Counted from the first letter of the stretch, positions 30,705-42,938 are shown. The stretch: 64,000 bases of DNA from Lytechinus variegatus (GCF_018143015.1 NC_054753.1:29974292-30038291), one strand, 5' to 3'. Translations and numbers: made by a program. Notes: generated from the sequence alone by a model not told the origin.

Positions 30705-32970
30705 AATCAATGGGTTGAAAAGCGTTCATTAAAACAGGTTGATGATGTCGATGAGAACTGACAAATCCTCTGTCAAAGCAAGGAGATATCAGATATCTCC
30801 TTGTAACTGCAAACAGTCATTTATGGCATGCAATAATTCCACAGAGGATAAATGTTGCATTCCAGTTGGAAATAAACTATGCTCTGAGTTTTGTGTGAAA
30901 CTCTGAGTTCTGATCTCATATGATGAAGAAACTGCCAGCTGATATGTATAATTTTCACAATTCTGGAAGCTTCTAGTATTGTCTTTGATAAGAAAATTAT
31001 CCTTCTTACTGGAGCAGTTAAGCTAAGTCAAGTTATGTCATCTACTTTCTTATTTATCTTACTCTTGTTTCAAACATCCTTTGTTTGTTTTTATCAAACC
31101 GTTCCTTCAATGTATTCCTATTTGCAAATGTAACTTGTTGTCAATGCGAATATTAGTTTATATGATGAAGTAAAAGAAACCAAAAATAGAGCAAACAAAG
31201 TACACACCCCACGCCTACACCCCCCACACACACCCTTCCTGTCTTTATTTTTTGTATTCTAAAAAATGGTTCCATGCGCTTCGCGCCACTACCAACAAAA
31301 TAACATAATAAATGAGTGTGTACTTTTGTTTTATCAAGGTCTCACAGGCCTAGTTCATTCCCCATAGACTCATGTGTTAAATTGGCACTTTAAAAAAATC
31401 ATAAGAAATAAGGATGAAATTCGGGGGTCGAATGTTTACTACCAGTGGATAGGATTTATATCTGGCAATCCATATCTGACCAGAAAAGGGTCCCTCGACC
31501 GGCTCATTTTAAAAATAAATTGGCGTGTTTGAAGACACCGTCGGGTGGAGCAGATTCATCACCTTAAAGAGCAAAATAGCCCTAATCCTTCCGCCAGTCA
31601 AAATATAGTCCAAAATTTGTGATATTTCTTCCCAATTTGGGAAAAGGAAGTTCAGTAATTACCAAAAATAGAATCAGTGTTAGATGGACAATCATATGCA
31701 TACACTTTGTCAATCAGCCATATCAAAATTAAAAAAAATAGCAATGGGTTGTCTCGAATGAATATCTATGGCCTGCCACTAGTGATTAGGCCCTCGAAAC
31801 CTCAAGAATGGTTCTCTTCAACATGCACTAGGCATTAAAAATATGTATATTAATCATTTTAAGTTGAAGCCCCCTTACGGCTGCTAACCCCCATACATAT
31901 CTTCTTCTTGGCGACATACTGGTGAACCACCATGCGGAGGATCTATTTCTGATCCTCAGTCGTCCTGAGGGATCAAGGATTCGTGACTTTCTTCAGGTTT
32001 CGGTTCTTTCCAGGGCGATTGGAACTCTTTGATTGACCTTAAACTGTGTAAATTAGAGCACGATGTTGGCGGGTTCAGCTGGCGGTGTCATGCTATGGAT
32101 GACGGCTGCATAATGTTTGACTTGCAGCGCCACCAGCGATTAGACCACGCTGTTGAAACAAAATGAGTAACCGTTTTATTCTTGTTACTTTGCGATGATT
32201 CTGAGAAATGTGTATCCTTTTTTTTAATCACATAAGGGTAAGGACCTGAAATCTCGAATAAGAAAAAGATAAACGAGATATCCCGCTGAGAACAAATGAA
32301 ATTCAATTGTTGTTTAAACACATCCTTCTCGTCCTTCTCCTTCTCCTCCTCTTCCTCCTCCTCACAACTGCTGTAACTTGAATATTTTGCAAAATGCGCT
32401 TGCGCAGAAAAGTTATTCCTGTTCTCCCCATGCAGCCCTCTATAATTATAAAGAATCATTTTTGCCAGATAAACGCAATTCATTGCTAACTGTTACCATT
32501 TACATCATAAATAAAAATGAAAGGCTGTGGTATCATCTGATAAAAATTGCATTTCCTATCATAAAAGCACACACTAAATTTTTTTTTTATTGAAACCCTA
32601 ATGTTCCACTATTGCCCCTTGTTTTCTATATAACCATGAAAATCAGGAAAATTCTGTTTTTAACATATTTCACAAACTATTATTGTGTAAATCTTCCAAG
32701 GTACATGTGTTAGAACAGTCCCTTTAATCTGCCGTTAGCATTGACCTTATTCGATTGAAATCGTTGCTAAACAACCTCCTGTAATTTGCAGTGATCGGAT
32801 ACTAATTTGGATCGGGTCAGAAAGCTTTATTTGTCGGTCAGTACAGGGACCAGCCCGCCTTGTCCTCCTATGTCCTAACCGCCAATGGGGAGATCCTACT
32901 AATGGTGGATTCCATTTCTTTCTATGATAAAGGAAACGATAATTGAATCGGTATTCGCGTCATTGCCTGT
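30705..32970. other. No recognised gene
   Basis: Unclassified. A patch at about 31900-32150 is less AT-rich and contains a hairpin, GATCCTCAG...CTGAGGGATC (about 31953-31976), but I cannot assign it. The Glu/Lys-rich minus-strand frame near 32088-32483 crosses a (TCC)n tract and has no domain. Confidence 0.4.
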
Positions 32971-32976
32971 TTATGC

Positions 32977-33478
32977 TGCAGTCACACCGGCGAAACCGAT
33001 TCCAAATCGACCGATAGCATGTCATTGTTAATAACGTACCAGTTTGATCGGTCTGGAGTCGGTTTCTTTGTTGTGACTGCAACCGAAACCGACTTCAAAC
33101 CGACCGATAGTATATCATTGTTAATAACGTACTAGCTTTGATCGGTCTGGAGTCAGTTTCTTCGGTGTGACTGCAACCGAAACCGACTTCAAACCGACCG
33201 ATAGTATATCATTGTTAATAACGTACTAGCTTTGATCGGTCTGGAGTCGGTTTCTTCGGTGTGACTGCAGCCGAAACCGACTTCAGACCGACCGATAGAA
33301 TATCATTGCAAATAAACGTATTAGCTTTGATCGATTTGGAGTCGGTTTCTTAAGTGCAACTGTATCACAATGCTTTACAGTCAGACCGGCGTAACGGATT
33401 TCAAACCGAAAGATTGTATGTCAATGGAGGTAATGCAATGGCTTTGGTCGGTTTGAAGTCGGAAAGTGGGACTGTGAC
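32977..33478. repeat. Tandem array of a 94-bp palindromic unit, locus 1
   Basis: Five units. Each starts with a form of (CA)ACCGAAACCGACTTCAAACC and ends with the inverse, GGTCTGGAGTCGGTTTC, with TATCATTGTTAATAACGTA in the middle. Units 2 and 3 (33081-33174 and 33175-33268) are each 94 bases and nearly identical; the outer units are more diverged. Each unit alone looks like a small TIR element bounded by GCAGTCACACCG. The frame through 33354-33542 is incidental. Confidence 0.9.
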
Positions 33479-33479
33479 C

Positions 33480-35395
33480 AAATGGCAGCACATATCTCGT
33501 GTCAGGACAAAGATGGATGGGGAGGGACAGAGACCTATATAGGCATGTTAATATTACTATAGTAATCGCAGAAATAGACTAACTGTCGTCATATCATCAT
33601 TTATTGCCTCTACGCTCACTGTTAATTAAAATTAATGCTCTTCAGACTAAAGCTTTTAAATACCACCACTATCCCCCCCAAAAAACCCCCCCAAAAAACA
33701 CGTTGATATCCAATACATTACGAACTTTTAGTTGATTTCTTCATAAGCATATTTATAATTCAATGGGTGGATATGCTCTGCCTATTTCTTTTTGTCGCTA
33801 ACAGTAAAAAAACACTATAATCAATTCAACAACCAGTGAGGGTATATAGCCAAATGAATTTGAACTCCGTATGCGGATGTTGTTTGTGATCTTATAGGAA
33901 CTACATGAAAATACGTAACCCTCTTCCCATATGGTTATGTTTTCAGGTTACAAATGACAAGGTGTATGGGTGGGTCATTGCCCCATTGTGCCCCTGATCT
34001 CTCCTTTATCTTTTTCCATTTTTTGTTTTGTTCGTATTGTTTGTTCGAAATGTTTAAACATCTGTTGAATAAATTTTGGTGGGGGGGGGATTTAAAACCT
34101 CCATTACTCAACGCACGTAAAGTCTCACAAGTTTCAACTGTCTAGATAATCGCCAATTACTAGAAGCAAAGATCGAAAAACCTACAGGAGAAGTCCTTCA
34201 TTTCCGTACCTGATGTGATGTGATGTATTGGTAGATTTGGCCGCACCCCTAAGCCATTTAAACTAAGTCACCACTACTTTATATTGACGTTAGTCATGTT
34301 AGTGGCGTAATACTAATAGACCCGGCATACAAAAAAAAATTGGGGTATTTGAACATTGGTGAGGGACAACATTTATATCATAAGAAGTCGCGAGCGAAAA
34401 AAATGACCTTTCAAAAACGAAATTCAATTTTATAAAAGATTTGCACAAATTTTCATCAAAGGGTTTCACAATATTGTATCGCATTTTTTTCCTCTTTCTT
34501 TTTTTCTCACGTTCTAGAAATTATTGGGATCCACTGCCTCCTCCTAAGAATAAAAAAAAAGACGCCAATGATGTTAGATAAACTAGGCCTGATTTCAACA
34601 TGATCAACTGTGTACAAAATTGATGGTCCGTCCAGAAGCACTTAACCACCATCGTATTGACCCTGTAGATGCTTTGATTTTTAAGGTAAAGAGATACCCC
34701 CTCTTCCTAATGTATCTGATGACAGGCCCTATGTTTATCTCCGGTGAACATCTGTTTAAATTGGCCGTAAACCGTCGGCTGGGTGACTCATTACTTTGTA
34801 TGTATTTTAGCAGACCAGTGATTGACATTTTGTTTTAAAAACGCCGATTCCAACATTGCGTCCTCGTCCTCTTCCCTGACACCGACTCCATATCTCTCTA
34901 CATGCTCTATACACTTATCGTTTACATCATCAATGTACACATACGTTCAAGAGTAGACTCTCTTTCTTTCATCGGAGGACGTTCAAACTTCAACTATGAA
35001 GTCGTCGAAAAAGCCTTGTGATATCTATTTTATTTATTTATTTCATTCTAATTGTTGCTTCGTTTCACAGACCAGATGACCTAGCTCATTTTTTTGTATC
35101 TGTTTTGTGTTTGATAATATGAAATATAAAATAGTGTATTTTTTCTTCATTATAATGTGAAAAAAATATTGATGTCAATCATAAAGGGGAATCCTAATTG
35201 TTAACAATATAAAAGTAGCAAAATTTTCAATTGATAATATAAATACAAATTAAAATGTTGATGAAATTGTCAACATATCGCTCATACAATTACAAGACCA
35301 ATCATCCGAACAATTTACTCATTAATCTACCAACTGTAGAGAATTTGGAAAAAAAATCATTAGACATGTTGGAGAGAGTGTTCTGACTATTCAAT
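33480..35395. other. No recognised gene
   Basis: AT-rich. No domain in the frames near 34604-34838 on either strand. Nothing classified. Confidence 0.4.
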
Positions 35396-35399
35396 ATTT

Positions 35400-35580
35400 G
35401 TGCGGTATTTGAAACCTTTAACGTTCCCAAAAAGGTTTTTAATTACCTCGAACATTCTTTTGGAGCCCTTTTTGGTTTTTTATATATCCATTAAGGTTTT
35501 TGGGTAAGCAAAATCATTTAAGAACCCCTTTTTTCAGGGTTCCAAATACGGGGCAAAAGGGTTCTTAGTGATAATTCGAT
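35400..35580. repeat. AAGGTT/GGTTCTT-rich dispersed repeat
   Basis: Repeated GAACCTTT, AAAAGGTTTTT and AGGGTTC motifs in both orientations across about 180 bases. A similar block is at 62105-62240. Possibly a decayed MITE family. Confidence 0.4.
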
Positions 35581-35609
35581 AATAAAGCTTGCGTATCAAA
35601 TATTAAACA

Positions 35610-35960
35610 AATCTATCAATCAATCAACAGCCAACCAATCAATCAATACATCAATCAATCAATCAATCAAGCAAGCAAGCAATTAATTAATGAATGAATG
35701 AATCAATCAATCAATTCATCAATCAATCAATAATCAAACAATCAATCATTCAGTCAAGAAAAAACAATAAACACGCAATCAATATGTAAACAACTAACCA
35801 ATTGATCCATCAATTAATCAATCAATAAATCATCAATCAATAAATAAATAAAAAAAAACCCAGATCCCCAACATGTCAATCAACAAATCCATCAAACAAC
35901 CAATCAATCAATACATTATTCAAACAGTCAATAAATCATTCCATTGATGGGCACGTTACT
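35610..35960 (+). repeat. CAAT tetranucleotide repeat
   Basis: Interrupted CAATCAATCAAT repeats with GCAA and AATG variants over about 350 bases. Confidence 0.85.
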
Positions 35961-36370
35961 GTGGAAATGTATACAGAATGTTTAACAACCCATCCACTCA
36001 GTTTTCCATCGTATTTCGTTATTTTTTCCTTACCAATTAATATATCATGTTAGGTATCTCTAGATCGCTAGTGGATTCGATCAACGAAACATTATTTAGA
36101 TTGGGTAGGAAATTTTGAGTCCCCCTCCCCTGCCCGTTTATAGTCTATAGGCCATTGAACCCTTGTTTTCTCACATAACTAGAATCATTTTTCTTTATTG
36201 CACTAGGTTATGTTCACAGTACTTACACATCTTTCAGGTTGCAAAAACCATTCATATAAGTTTTCAAAATCATGTCGCAGATATTCCAATGCGTAACCAC
36301 TTGGACCACCTCCTCCTCTTCATTGGAGCACTCATTCAAATGATTGTTATCACTCTAAATGCAAAAGAGC
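35961..36370. other. No recognised gene
   Basis: AT-rich, nothing classified. Confidence 0.4.
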
Positions 36371-36376
36371 TAACCT

Positions 36377-36506
36377 GGGGCCCGTAACACAAAGCACAGC
36401 AATGATCGTATAACATTTTTCTACGATTGATTACATTGACTACAATGAACAATCAATCGTAAAACTCAAGCGTGTAATTAATCGCTAACCTTTGTGTAAC
36501 GGGACC
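36377..36506. mobile_element. MITE with GGGCCCGTAACACAAAG ends, copy 1
   Basis: The left end, GGGCCCGTAACACAAAGC, pairs with CTTTGTGTAACGGGACCC at the right. Inner ATCGTA...TACGATTGATT and AACAATCAATCGTA repeats add to the fold. Same family as copy 2 directly after it and as 53486-53689. Confidence 0.75.
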
Positions 36507-36508
36507 CA

Positions 36509-36667
36509 TGGCTCCATAACACAAAGATTAGCAATCAATCGCTAAATGAACTGACCAATCATTTTCAATGTTACACGCGCAAAGGGTTTAAAATACTGAC
36601 CAGGGACCAATCAGTGCGGTTCTTTCATATTTGCAGTTCATCGCAAACCTTTGTGTTACGGAGACCT
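36509..36667. mobile_element. MITE with CCATAACACAAAG ends, copy 2
   Basis: The left end, GGCTCCATAACACAAAGATT, pairs with CCTTTGTGTTACGGAGACC at the right, and GCAATCAATCGC lies just inside. It follows copy 1 with only a couple of bases between, so one may have inserted beside the other. Confidence 0.7.
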
Positions 36668-36669
36668 GG

Positions 36670-37610
36670 ACAAAAATCACAACCCTCTTAGAGTGAGACG
36701 AGGAAACAGTCGTTTTTGAGTGGGATTTACATCTTTTAAGGGTGAATTATGGCTCCTTCTTTACTTCAGTAGGGGATATAATGCACTCTCGAAGATTAAT
36801 ATCCCATTAAAAAAACAAACAAACAAGCCCCTCGATCGTCTCACCTTGAGATGAGTGTAATTAGGGACCAAGTTAGCTCTTTTTGAAACCTGCACTATAA
36901 TCATCAATGTTCTTTCCCGTCACGCCACACGAGAACCACTCGTAAGAATATTTACAATTGCCACACAATAAAAAAAACGAACGCATGAATTTAATGGAAT
37001 ATATTTAATTTAGACCAAAAGGAAAGTTGTATATAACAGTCACGCCAAAAATATCATAATTCAACCAAACATGTTTTCAAGTACATAAAGGTTGTTTTAT
37101 ATCGTGATCCGAAAAAAGGGTCGAAAATGGTACGTTTTAGAATGATAATCAAATCCAAAATGCTCAGCCAAAAATTACAGTAACAGAACTATGTTGACAA
37201 TTTGTATTGATCTTAATACAGAACATGTTTCCAAAGTTTAAATTTTGTATGATTGTACTGACATTACAATATCGAATGGAATGATTCTTGTGAATACAAC
37301 TACCAGTGATACATTACGAGAAACAGAGTGAGTAGTTCAAAAGAAGAAAAGGAATAAAGACACAGCTACTGGAAACCAGACAACATCATATAGCTTTATT
37401 TACTACTAATGAGTATATATATTTATATCTATATCTTTTCCCAAAAAACTTCTTTCCGTATTAGCATTATAACGTTGTAACACAGATATATTTGCAGTTG
37501 AAAGCTACCAAGTGTCTTTCTAGAAGCTATAAATATGGTCCCAATTGTAAAATCAAAGATACTTATGTGATTGCTGAAACAACACTTGCTACTTTCCTTG
37601 AGTAGACCAT
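36670..37610. other. No recognised gene
   Basis: AT-rich. GTGAGACGAGG near 36695 and CCTCGATCGTCTCAC near 36831 could be ends of a ~160-bp TIR element, but the match is short. Confidence 0.35.
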
Positions 37611-37676
37611 GGCGGTGTTTCACAAAGATTTAGGTATGACTTAGAGTCGCATTTAAATCTTTATGACACATTTCCC
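37610..37676. mobile_element. Truncated MITE end
   Basis: GGTGTTTCACAAAGATTTAG with ATTTAAATCTTTATGACACA as a partial inverse. Resembles the GTTTCATAAAG-type ends at 177-347. Only a short fragment is present. Confidence 0.4.
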
Positions 37677-38477
37677 CGAACTGAAGCCCCTTATTCATGT
37701 AAGTTCTTCTCAACGATGGCATGGATACAAGCTGTATTCATTTTGTCCTCTATATTCAGTTCTACTATGGGGCAAGCCTTTCTACTCCCATTCAAGATAT
37801 CTAATGACTTTTATCTGGACAACAGAATTGAAAGAAGCAGGAATGATTTTGACTGCTATGAAAACTGAATAAATGTCCCACAATGCGATAACATTGCATT
37901 TCTATTTACATATTGCACCTTTTAACTTTTCTTCAATAATTGTTGCAAGTCAGTTTAACTGGTATTTCATATTTACAGCTATTCACAAACAGGAACACAT
38001 TATGGCTGCAAGTTGCCACAATAATCTAATAAGAGACGTAGAAAGGTAAAAGATCATGAAGAAGAAAGGGGGGGGGGGAACGTCCATTTGAATTGAGGGA
38101 GGAAATAAATCATAACAATGTTGTCGCTAATCAATGGTTTAGAAACAACCAAGATGTTTACGAATTCGTGGATTTAATTATGTTAACCTAACTCGCCGTT
38201 GATTTCCTTTTTAAGGGCAAATAACTCTGATTACCATTTAAATCAAACATATTTTTATGAAGAACAAAAATAGAATGTCTGCATATGACCACCTTATGAT
38301 AATTATGCTATTACCAACAGTTGCGATTACTTTTTTTTAAGTATTGAATGTTATTTCCAACAATTAAAAAAACCCTTAAGAAAAATCGTCAGTCCCACGT
38401 ATTCGTTATGGCGGTGGTTAGTAATCCCATTGTCCCACTGGTGAGTTTTTGTGTTAGGTGGTGGTCCATAGAGGAGT
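37677..38477. other. Possible 3' UTR of the minus-strand gene; otherwise unclassified
   Basis: Downstream of the stop at 38478 on the minus strand. No close AATAAA on the minus strand; an ATTAAA-type hexamer is possible near 38173. No other feature. Confidence 0.3.
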
Positions 38478-38684
38478 CTACTCAATGTCGGTCATCTCTT
38501 CAGCAGTTTCCCTCCTGTTTCGGGAGACAAGTTCGGCGAGGTCATCGGGGAGGCTGCTCCTCTTCCTCATGCAGAAGTCTTGGGCCAGGCTGTCGAGGAA
38601 GGCATCGTTGCAGAAGTTTCGCTTCCTTGCCATTGTGTATGTGTTGTGGAGTTGGTCTAGGATCGCGGCCAAGTCTTGTTTTTG
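38478..38684 (-). CDS. Terminal exon, unknown protein with two basic cleavage-like sites
   Basis: The minus strand just above 38684 reads a long pyrimidine tract (TTCTCTTCTCTTGTTTTATT) and then CACACGTGCAG, a strong splice acceptor. The frame that follows is open for 68 residues to TAG at 38480. It starts QKQDLAAILDQLHNTYTMA and goes on to RKR-NFCNDAFLDSLAQDFCM-RKR, then SSLPDDLAELVSRNRRETAE and EEMTDIE. Composition is that of an ordinary protein, unlike the low-complexity frames around it. Two RKR clusters bracket a 17-residue segment with two cysteines 13 residues apart, as in secreted peptide precursors, but there is no glycine for amidation and the segment could equally be an amphipathic helix in a larger protein. 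I do not recognise the family, and no upstream exon was found. A start at 38690 is unlikely because it precedes the splice site. Confidence 0.6.
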   Translation of the reverse strand, partial: QKQDLAAILDQLHNTYTMARKRNFCNDAFLDSLAQDFCMRKRSSLPDDLAELVSRNRRETAEEMTDIE

Positions 38685-38785
38685 CTGCACGTGTGAAATA
38701 AAACAAGAGAAGAGAAAAGAACAGAAATTAAAAACAGCATTTTGGAGATGAAAACATTTCTTAAAATGATGACTGGCGTTGCACC

Positions 38786-38880
38786 CATAGGCGGCGGAAG
38801 CGGGGGGGACAGGGGGGACGTGTCCCCCCTAAATTTGAGGAGGGGGGACGGTCCCCCCCCTAAATTTGTTGTTGATGACC

Positions 38881-38911
<31 letters not shown>

Positions 38912-39027
38912 TGTCAATTTATTTTCCTACGTCCCCTCTTAAAATTTTGGGTTGAAAACCTTTTTTTTTTCCTTGCAAAATTTTTTGGGTTGTCCCCTCC
39001 TAAAATTTGTGGCTTCCGCCGCCAATG
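38786..39027. mobile_element. hAT-type MITE, 242 bp, GCGGCGGAAGC ends
   Basis: Ends CATAGGCGGCGGAAGC and GCTTCCGCCGCCAATG are inverted repeats. A perfect 8-bp duplication GTTGCACC flanks it (38778-38785 and 39028-39035). It carries a poly-T tract of more than 25 bases and GTCCCCCCTAAATTTG motifs. The reverse-orientation relative is at 30471-30696. It lies about 100 bases upstream of the minus-strand exon, so it is probably intronic. Confidence 0.92.
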
Positions 39028-39035
39028 GTTGCACC

Positions 39036-40140
39036 TAGTTCGTTTATAATGTAAGTTGTTGCGTAAGAAAGTTCAAACAATGAAGAAAATGTAAATTAAG
39101 GGAAATTAAGAGAAGATGCTAGAAGATGAAATGTAAATGATGATACTGAGTTTGAAGGGGGAAAAGAGTAAATAGGAGTGTAAAAAACAGAAAGAGAAGA
39201 GGAAATAGGAACAAAAATAGTAATAATGAAAAATAATTAAAACAAAGAAAAAAATGAAGTCAGATATTTGCACTGAAAATTGCATTCCAAAATGAGAAAA
39301 ATTGTATTTCATCTTTTGCATTCATTCAAATTTGAGCGATCAGACAGCAATAAAATCTCAATCTTCCTGACGCCTGGCTGTATCCTTGAGTCTGTAATTC
39401 AATAGCAGTCTCATTCGAATACGACTATTGACCATATGTCATGTGATTTATTCACTAATTTTGCAATAATTACATAGACATACGGTTGGTAATATTCCTC
39501 CTAATGGCCCATACAATTATGCCTGTTAATAATCAACACTGGGAATTAGCTTCGAAAAATAAATTTCTATTATTACGTAGTAAATGGTAAAAACAATGAA
39601 TTTACCCCCAAATCAACCCTTCCCCTACAACCATTTATTAAATCATTGCACGGTAGACACGCTTTATGAAAAAAAATTGCAATATGAATTCATCATGACT
39701 TGTTCGCTTAAAAGAAAATTGTTGAAACTTCAAAAATCTATATTCAATTACTGATAATTATTGTTGCATGCATTTTTAAAAAAGTTTTTCATCTTTTAAA
39801 GATCAACCTTTACTTCCTTATGTTAATGTGCATTTTGTGAAAGAAAGATATGCATTTTGTTTGATTTTAAGATTGTGTATTGTCGGTTTCAAAAAGTGTG
39901 AAATTATTGTTTTTTTCATTATCTGTTGGTCATGCTGCATATCTCTCCATCTACCCTTTTCTCTCTCCCTCTCTCTATCCCTCCATCAATTTTTAACCCC
40001 TTTTCACTTTGCTCCCGCGGAGCCCCCTGTGTGAAAATTTGTATGATATGACATTCCCAAACATAATATTACCAGGACCCAATCAAATTCCCTTGCCGGC
40101 GAGAGGAGAAAAAGCAATCTAAATACTTTAATTTCTTTTA
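39036..40140. other. No recognised gene
   Basis: AT-rich, with purine-rich and pyrimidine-rich patches (39100-39330; 39940-40020). Confidence 0.4.
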
Positions 40141-40142
40141 AT

Positions 40143-40290
40143 TTCAACCTCGTCCCCCGGAAGACCAAGTGGAATCAATAGAACTGCGATGGCCGGTCTA
40201 TATGGAGGCGATTCTCCCGGGTGTTCGGAGGTGTGCGTATCACGCAACCTGCGCGTTCTCCTGGGAGCGAGGTTGACACGTTACCCTCGC
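40143..40290. mobile_element. GC-rich MITE with CAACCTCGTCCCC ends
   Basis: TCAACCTCGTCCCCCGGAAG at the left pairs with CTCCTGGGAGCGAGGTTGA at the right. The interior has CTCCCGGGTGTTCGG and CACGCAACCTGCGCG. The local GC content stands out from the AT-rich surroundings. Ends of the form ACCTCGTTCCCAGG are common on MITEs in marine invertebrates, from memory. Confidence 0.6.
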
Positions 40291-40291
40291 A

Positions 40292-41225
40292 CCATGGGAC
40301 GGCTTTCATTGGATAGCTAATACATCAATATGGTATGCTCATTGTAATGATGGCAGAAACAGACACCACGAAACTATCAATCCTTTCCTCCAATTTATCC
40401 AGAGTGACGAATTCATACATAGGCTATCTTGAACTTCAATTGCCTGGGATCGCCCGGTTATTTTTGCACCGTACGAGAAAGGCAAGTTTCATGGCCATTC
40501 CGATATGTAATCACCGAGTAAGATAATCTATTCGCCATTTTGAAATGGTCTGGAATGACACATAACGCTTCACCCTTTACCCTTCAATAGTTCATCCAAC
40601 TTTCCTACAATGAACGTCACTTCGGTTCAACTCGATGTATACATGTATTTCATTTCCAAGAGCGTATTTCGTATGCGTACCACGAGATTACGGCCTACGC
40701 ATGCGTTCCTTTAGTTTGCGCTTACCCCCTGCGAAGGAAATCCTCCATTCAGCGCTGGTTGTTTGTTACACTGTTGCCAATCAAATACTCTTGTATTTAA
40801 GAAGTACAAGAAGTGTTTACAGAAATCAAACTCTCGCTGGTCAGTTCAAGGGGACAGAAACGTGATCTGTTAGATAATGACGTTTGTTTACTTAACGATG
40901 ATAGGCTTATCACGTTAACACGATTCATCCTCATCTTCTCAGAAGGGGTCGTGACACCCAATACCGCGTAAATGAGATCAATTATTCGTGAATTGAGGAA
41001 CTCCAGTCGTGACAATAATTCTGATCGGAAATTGCCAGCTCCTCCTTATAAAAAAATTATTGGTCATTGTAGCAAGCCATTTGTCCAATTTATGCCCTTA
41101 ATGTCATCAGCACTGAAAAAAATGCCGGTGTATATTATTTTTAACCACCAGCCAGATATCAGCAACAGAAATGCACCAATTAAGAATCAAACCGATGATT
41201 TTATTAATACTTTTGAAATTGTGAA
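40292..41225. other. No recognised gene
   Basis: Unclassified sequence; no domain or repeat recognised. Confidence 0.4.
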
Positions 41226-41230
41226 AACTG

Positions 41231-41388
41231 GGGAGCGTTTCATGAAAGGACTTGTCAGACGTTTTATCCGACAAGTCCTGTTTTATCCGACAGTTACTAT
41301 AGTAACAGTGCTTCTCAACCAACCAGAATCCAGGAAAGTTGTCAGATCTGACAACTTGTCGGACGAAAATATTGATGAAACGCCCCCC
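41231..41388. mobile_element. ~158-bp MITE, inverted relative of 2810-2967
   Basis: The left end, GGGAGCGTTTCATGAAAGGA, pairs with ...ATTGATGAAACGCCCCCC. TCCGACAAGTCC and TCAGATCTGACAACTTGTC blocks match the 2810 element in reverse, and GTTACTATAGTAAC is an internal palindrome. The 142-residue frame crossing it is not a gene. Confidence 0.82.
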
Positions 41389-41389
41389 A

Positions 41390-42935
41390 GGTCAAGTTAA
41401 AAAAAGGGGCGGCGGATTTTTTTTCTTAAAGTCGATACACTTATATTTTTTATAGAGAGAGATTTGCGCATTGAGCGGCATGAATATGATACATAGCTTC
41501 CTATGTTTTGGTGCATAAACACTTCAAAAAAGTGCAGGGAGTATGTATTTTTTTTTTCAATTTCGGGTTTGGTGATTCTTGAAGCGATTCTTAAAAGCAA
41601 TCACATCTTTTAAAAAAGAGAATAGTCTTTCATTCCATATGCCTCTCACTGCATCTTAATATTGCTTTCGCAAGATGACCATTGTGGTTCTGCGTAGACC
41701 TACACCTTGGAATATAAAATACCCTGGATTCATCTTCATAATTGAATGATCATGATAAAATATGAATTTGTTGTCTCCTTGAGAAAATTGTCTACTGCAG
41801 ACAAAGGCTGTGAAGTCTGATTTGACATTGAGCGCGTAAATGTCTGATCATCACGCGAACAAGAGCGATGGACGGCATGACTAGACGAGGAAGCACGATT
41901 CAATCAAGGGAACTTGAGATCTCACCTATGATAATCATTACAATATTGGAGCAAGTTCGATTCACATAAAGAAAGCCAAAAGAGAGAGTGGGAAGAGACA
42001 TAGAGAGGGAGAGATAGAGAGAGGGGGAGAGAAAGATATTTCATCGACTATGGAAGTATTAGACGAGTGATGTTGCGATGATAACAATCATTGAGGAAAT
42101 CACATCTCATTTGTAGATTCCAAGGTATCCGTGAATGATGTTGTAAAGAATGATATCGACGAGAATCGTACAAGAGCAATCAAGAATTAATAATCATCCC
42201 TGAGAAAAGATGGATGCAAACATAGTTCACCTACCATTAATAATATTATCTCAACCTTCTATAACAAAAAGGCGATGAAGAGTGCTGACGCAAACCTAAA
42301 ACAGCTTTTTTGTCTCGTCTTAACAGTTCACGCCAGTCTTATAATACTAAAGCAAGCCAACGTGTTTCATCCGCGTATCAGATGAATTCTTCGCTGGGGG
42401 ATATTTTTCTGATTGATTCCCTTGTTTTGTTACAATACAAAGCAAATCAGCCATTACTCCAAGCAAGATGCTTTCTCCTGCGACAAATATCTATTTTCTC
42501 CTCGTGATTCGGCAATTTAAAGGAATTTCTCTCAAATAAAAGCAAAAAAAAGCAATCATTCCAGAACATCTCGATATTGTATACCGGTTTAATCTGGTTT
42601 CTACCTAAGGCATTCAAAGTGGTTTCTTTCCTACGGAATTTAGTGGTATTTAAGCTTACAAAATAGTGCTATTTCACATATGCCATTATAATATTATCCT
42701 CTACGTGGCACCGTTTTTCACCTCTAATCTCCGAGTATGTAAAGATCTATATGTTCCTTGGCAAAAACATGGACATGGACCATGGTAAAACTGGGTTCAA
42801 ACAAGATCAAAATGTTTCAAAAAAATATTCACGGTGAACCCTCATGTTTGTATCCCTTATCTTATTTTGGTTTAATTTTGAAATTAGTGTTAGAATAAGA
42901 CATTCCTTATTACATCATGGTTTTCTTACTAAAGG
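41390..42935. other. No recognised gene; GA-rich patch
   Basis: A (GA)n-rich patch near 41980-42032. Otherwise unclassified AT-rich sequence. Confidence 0.4.
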
Positions 42936-42938
42936 GTA

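Noticed and set aside
32088-32483. 131-residue minus-strand frame with a Glu/Lys run
   Set aside because: The run comes from a (TCC)n tract and the rest shows no family or splice signal.
36683-36850. A further TIR element with GTGAGACGAGG / CCTCGATCGTCTCAC ends
   Set aside because: The match is only about 11-13 bases with an indel and no flanking duplication.
38657-38942. Lys- and Phe-rich frames on both strands
   Set aside because: Poly-T tract and ends of the hAT-type MITE at 38786-39027.
40972-41400. 142-residue open frame
   Set aside because: Its second half is the MITE at 41231-41388 and the first half has no domain or splice support.
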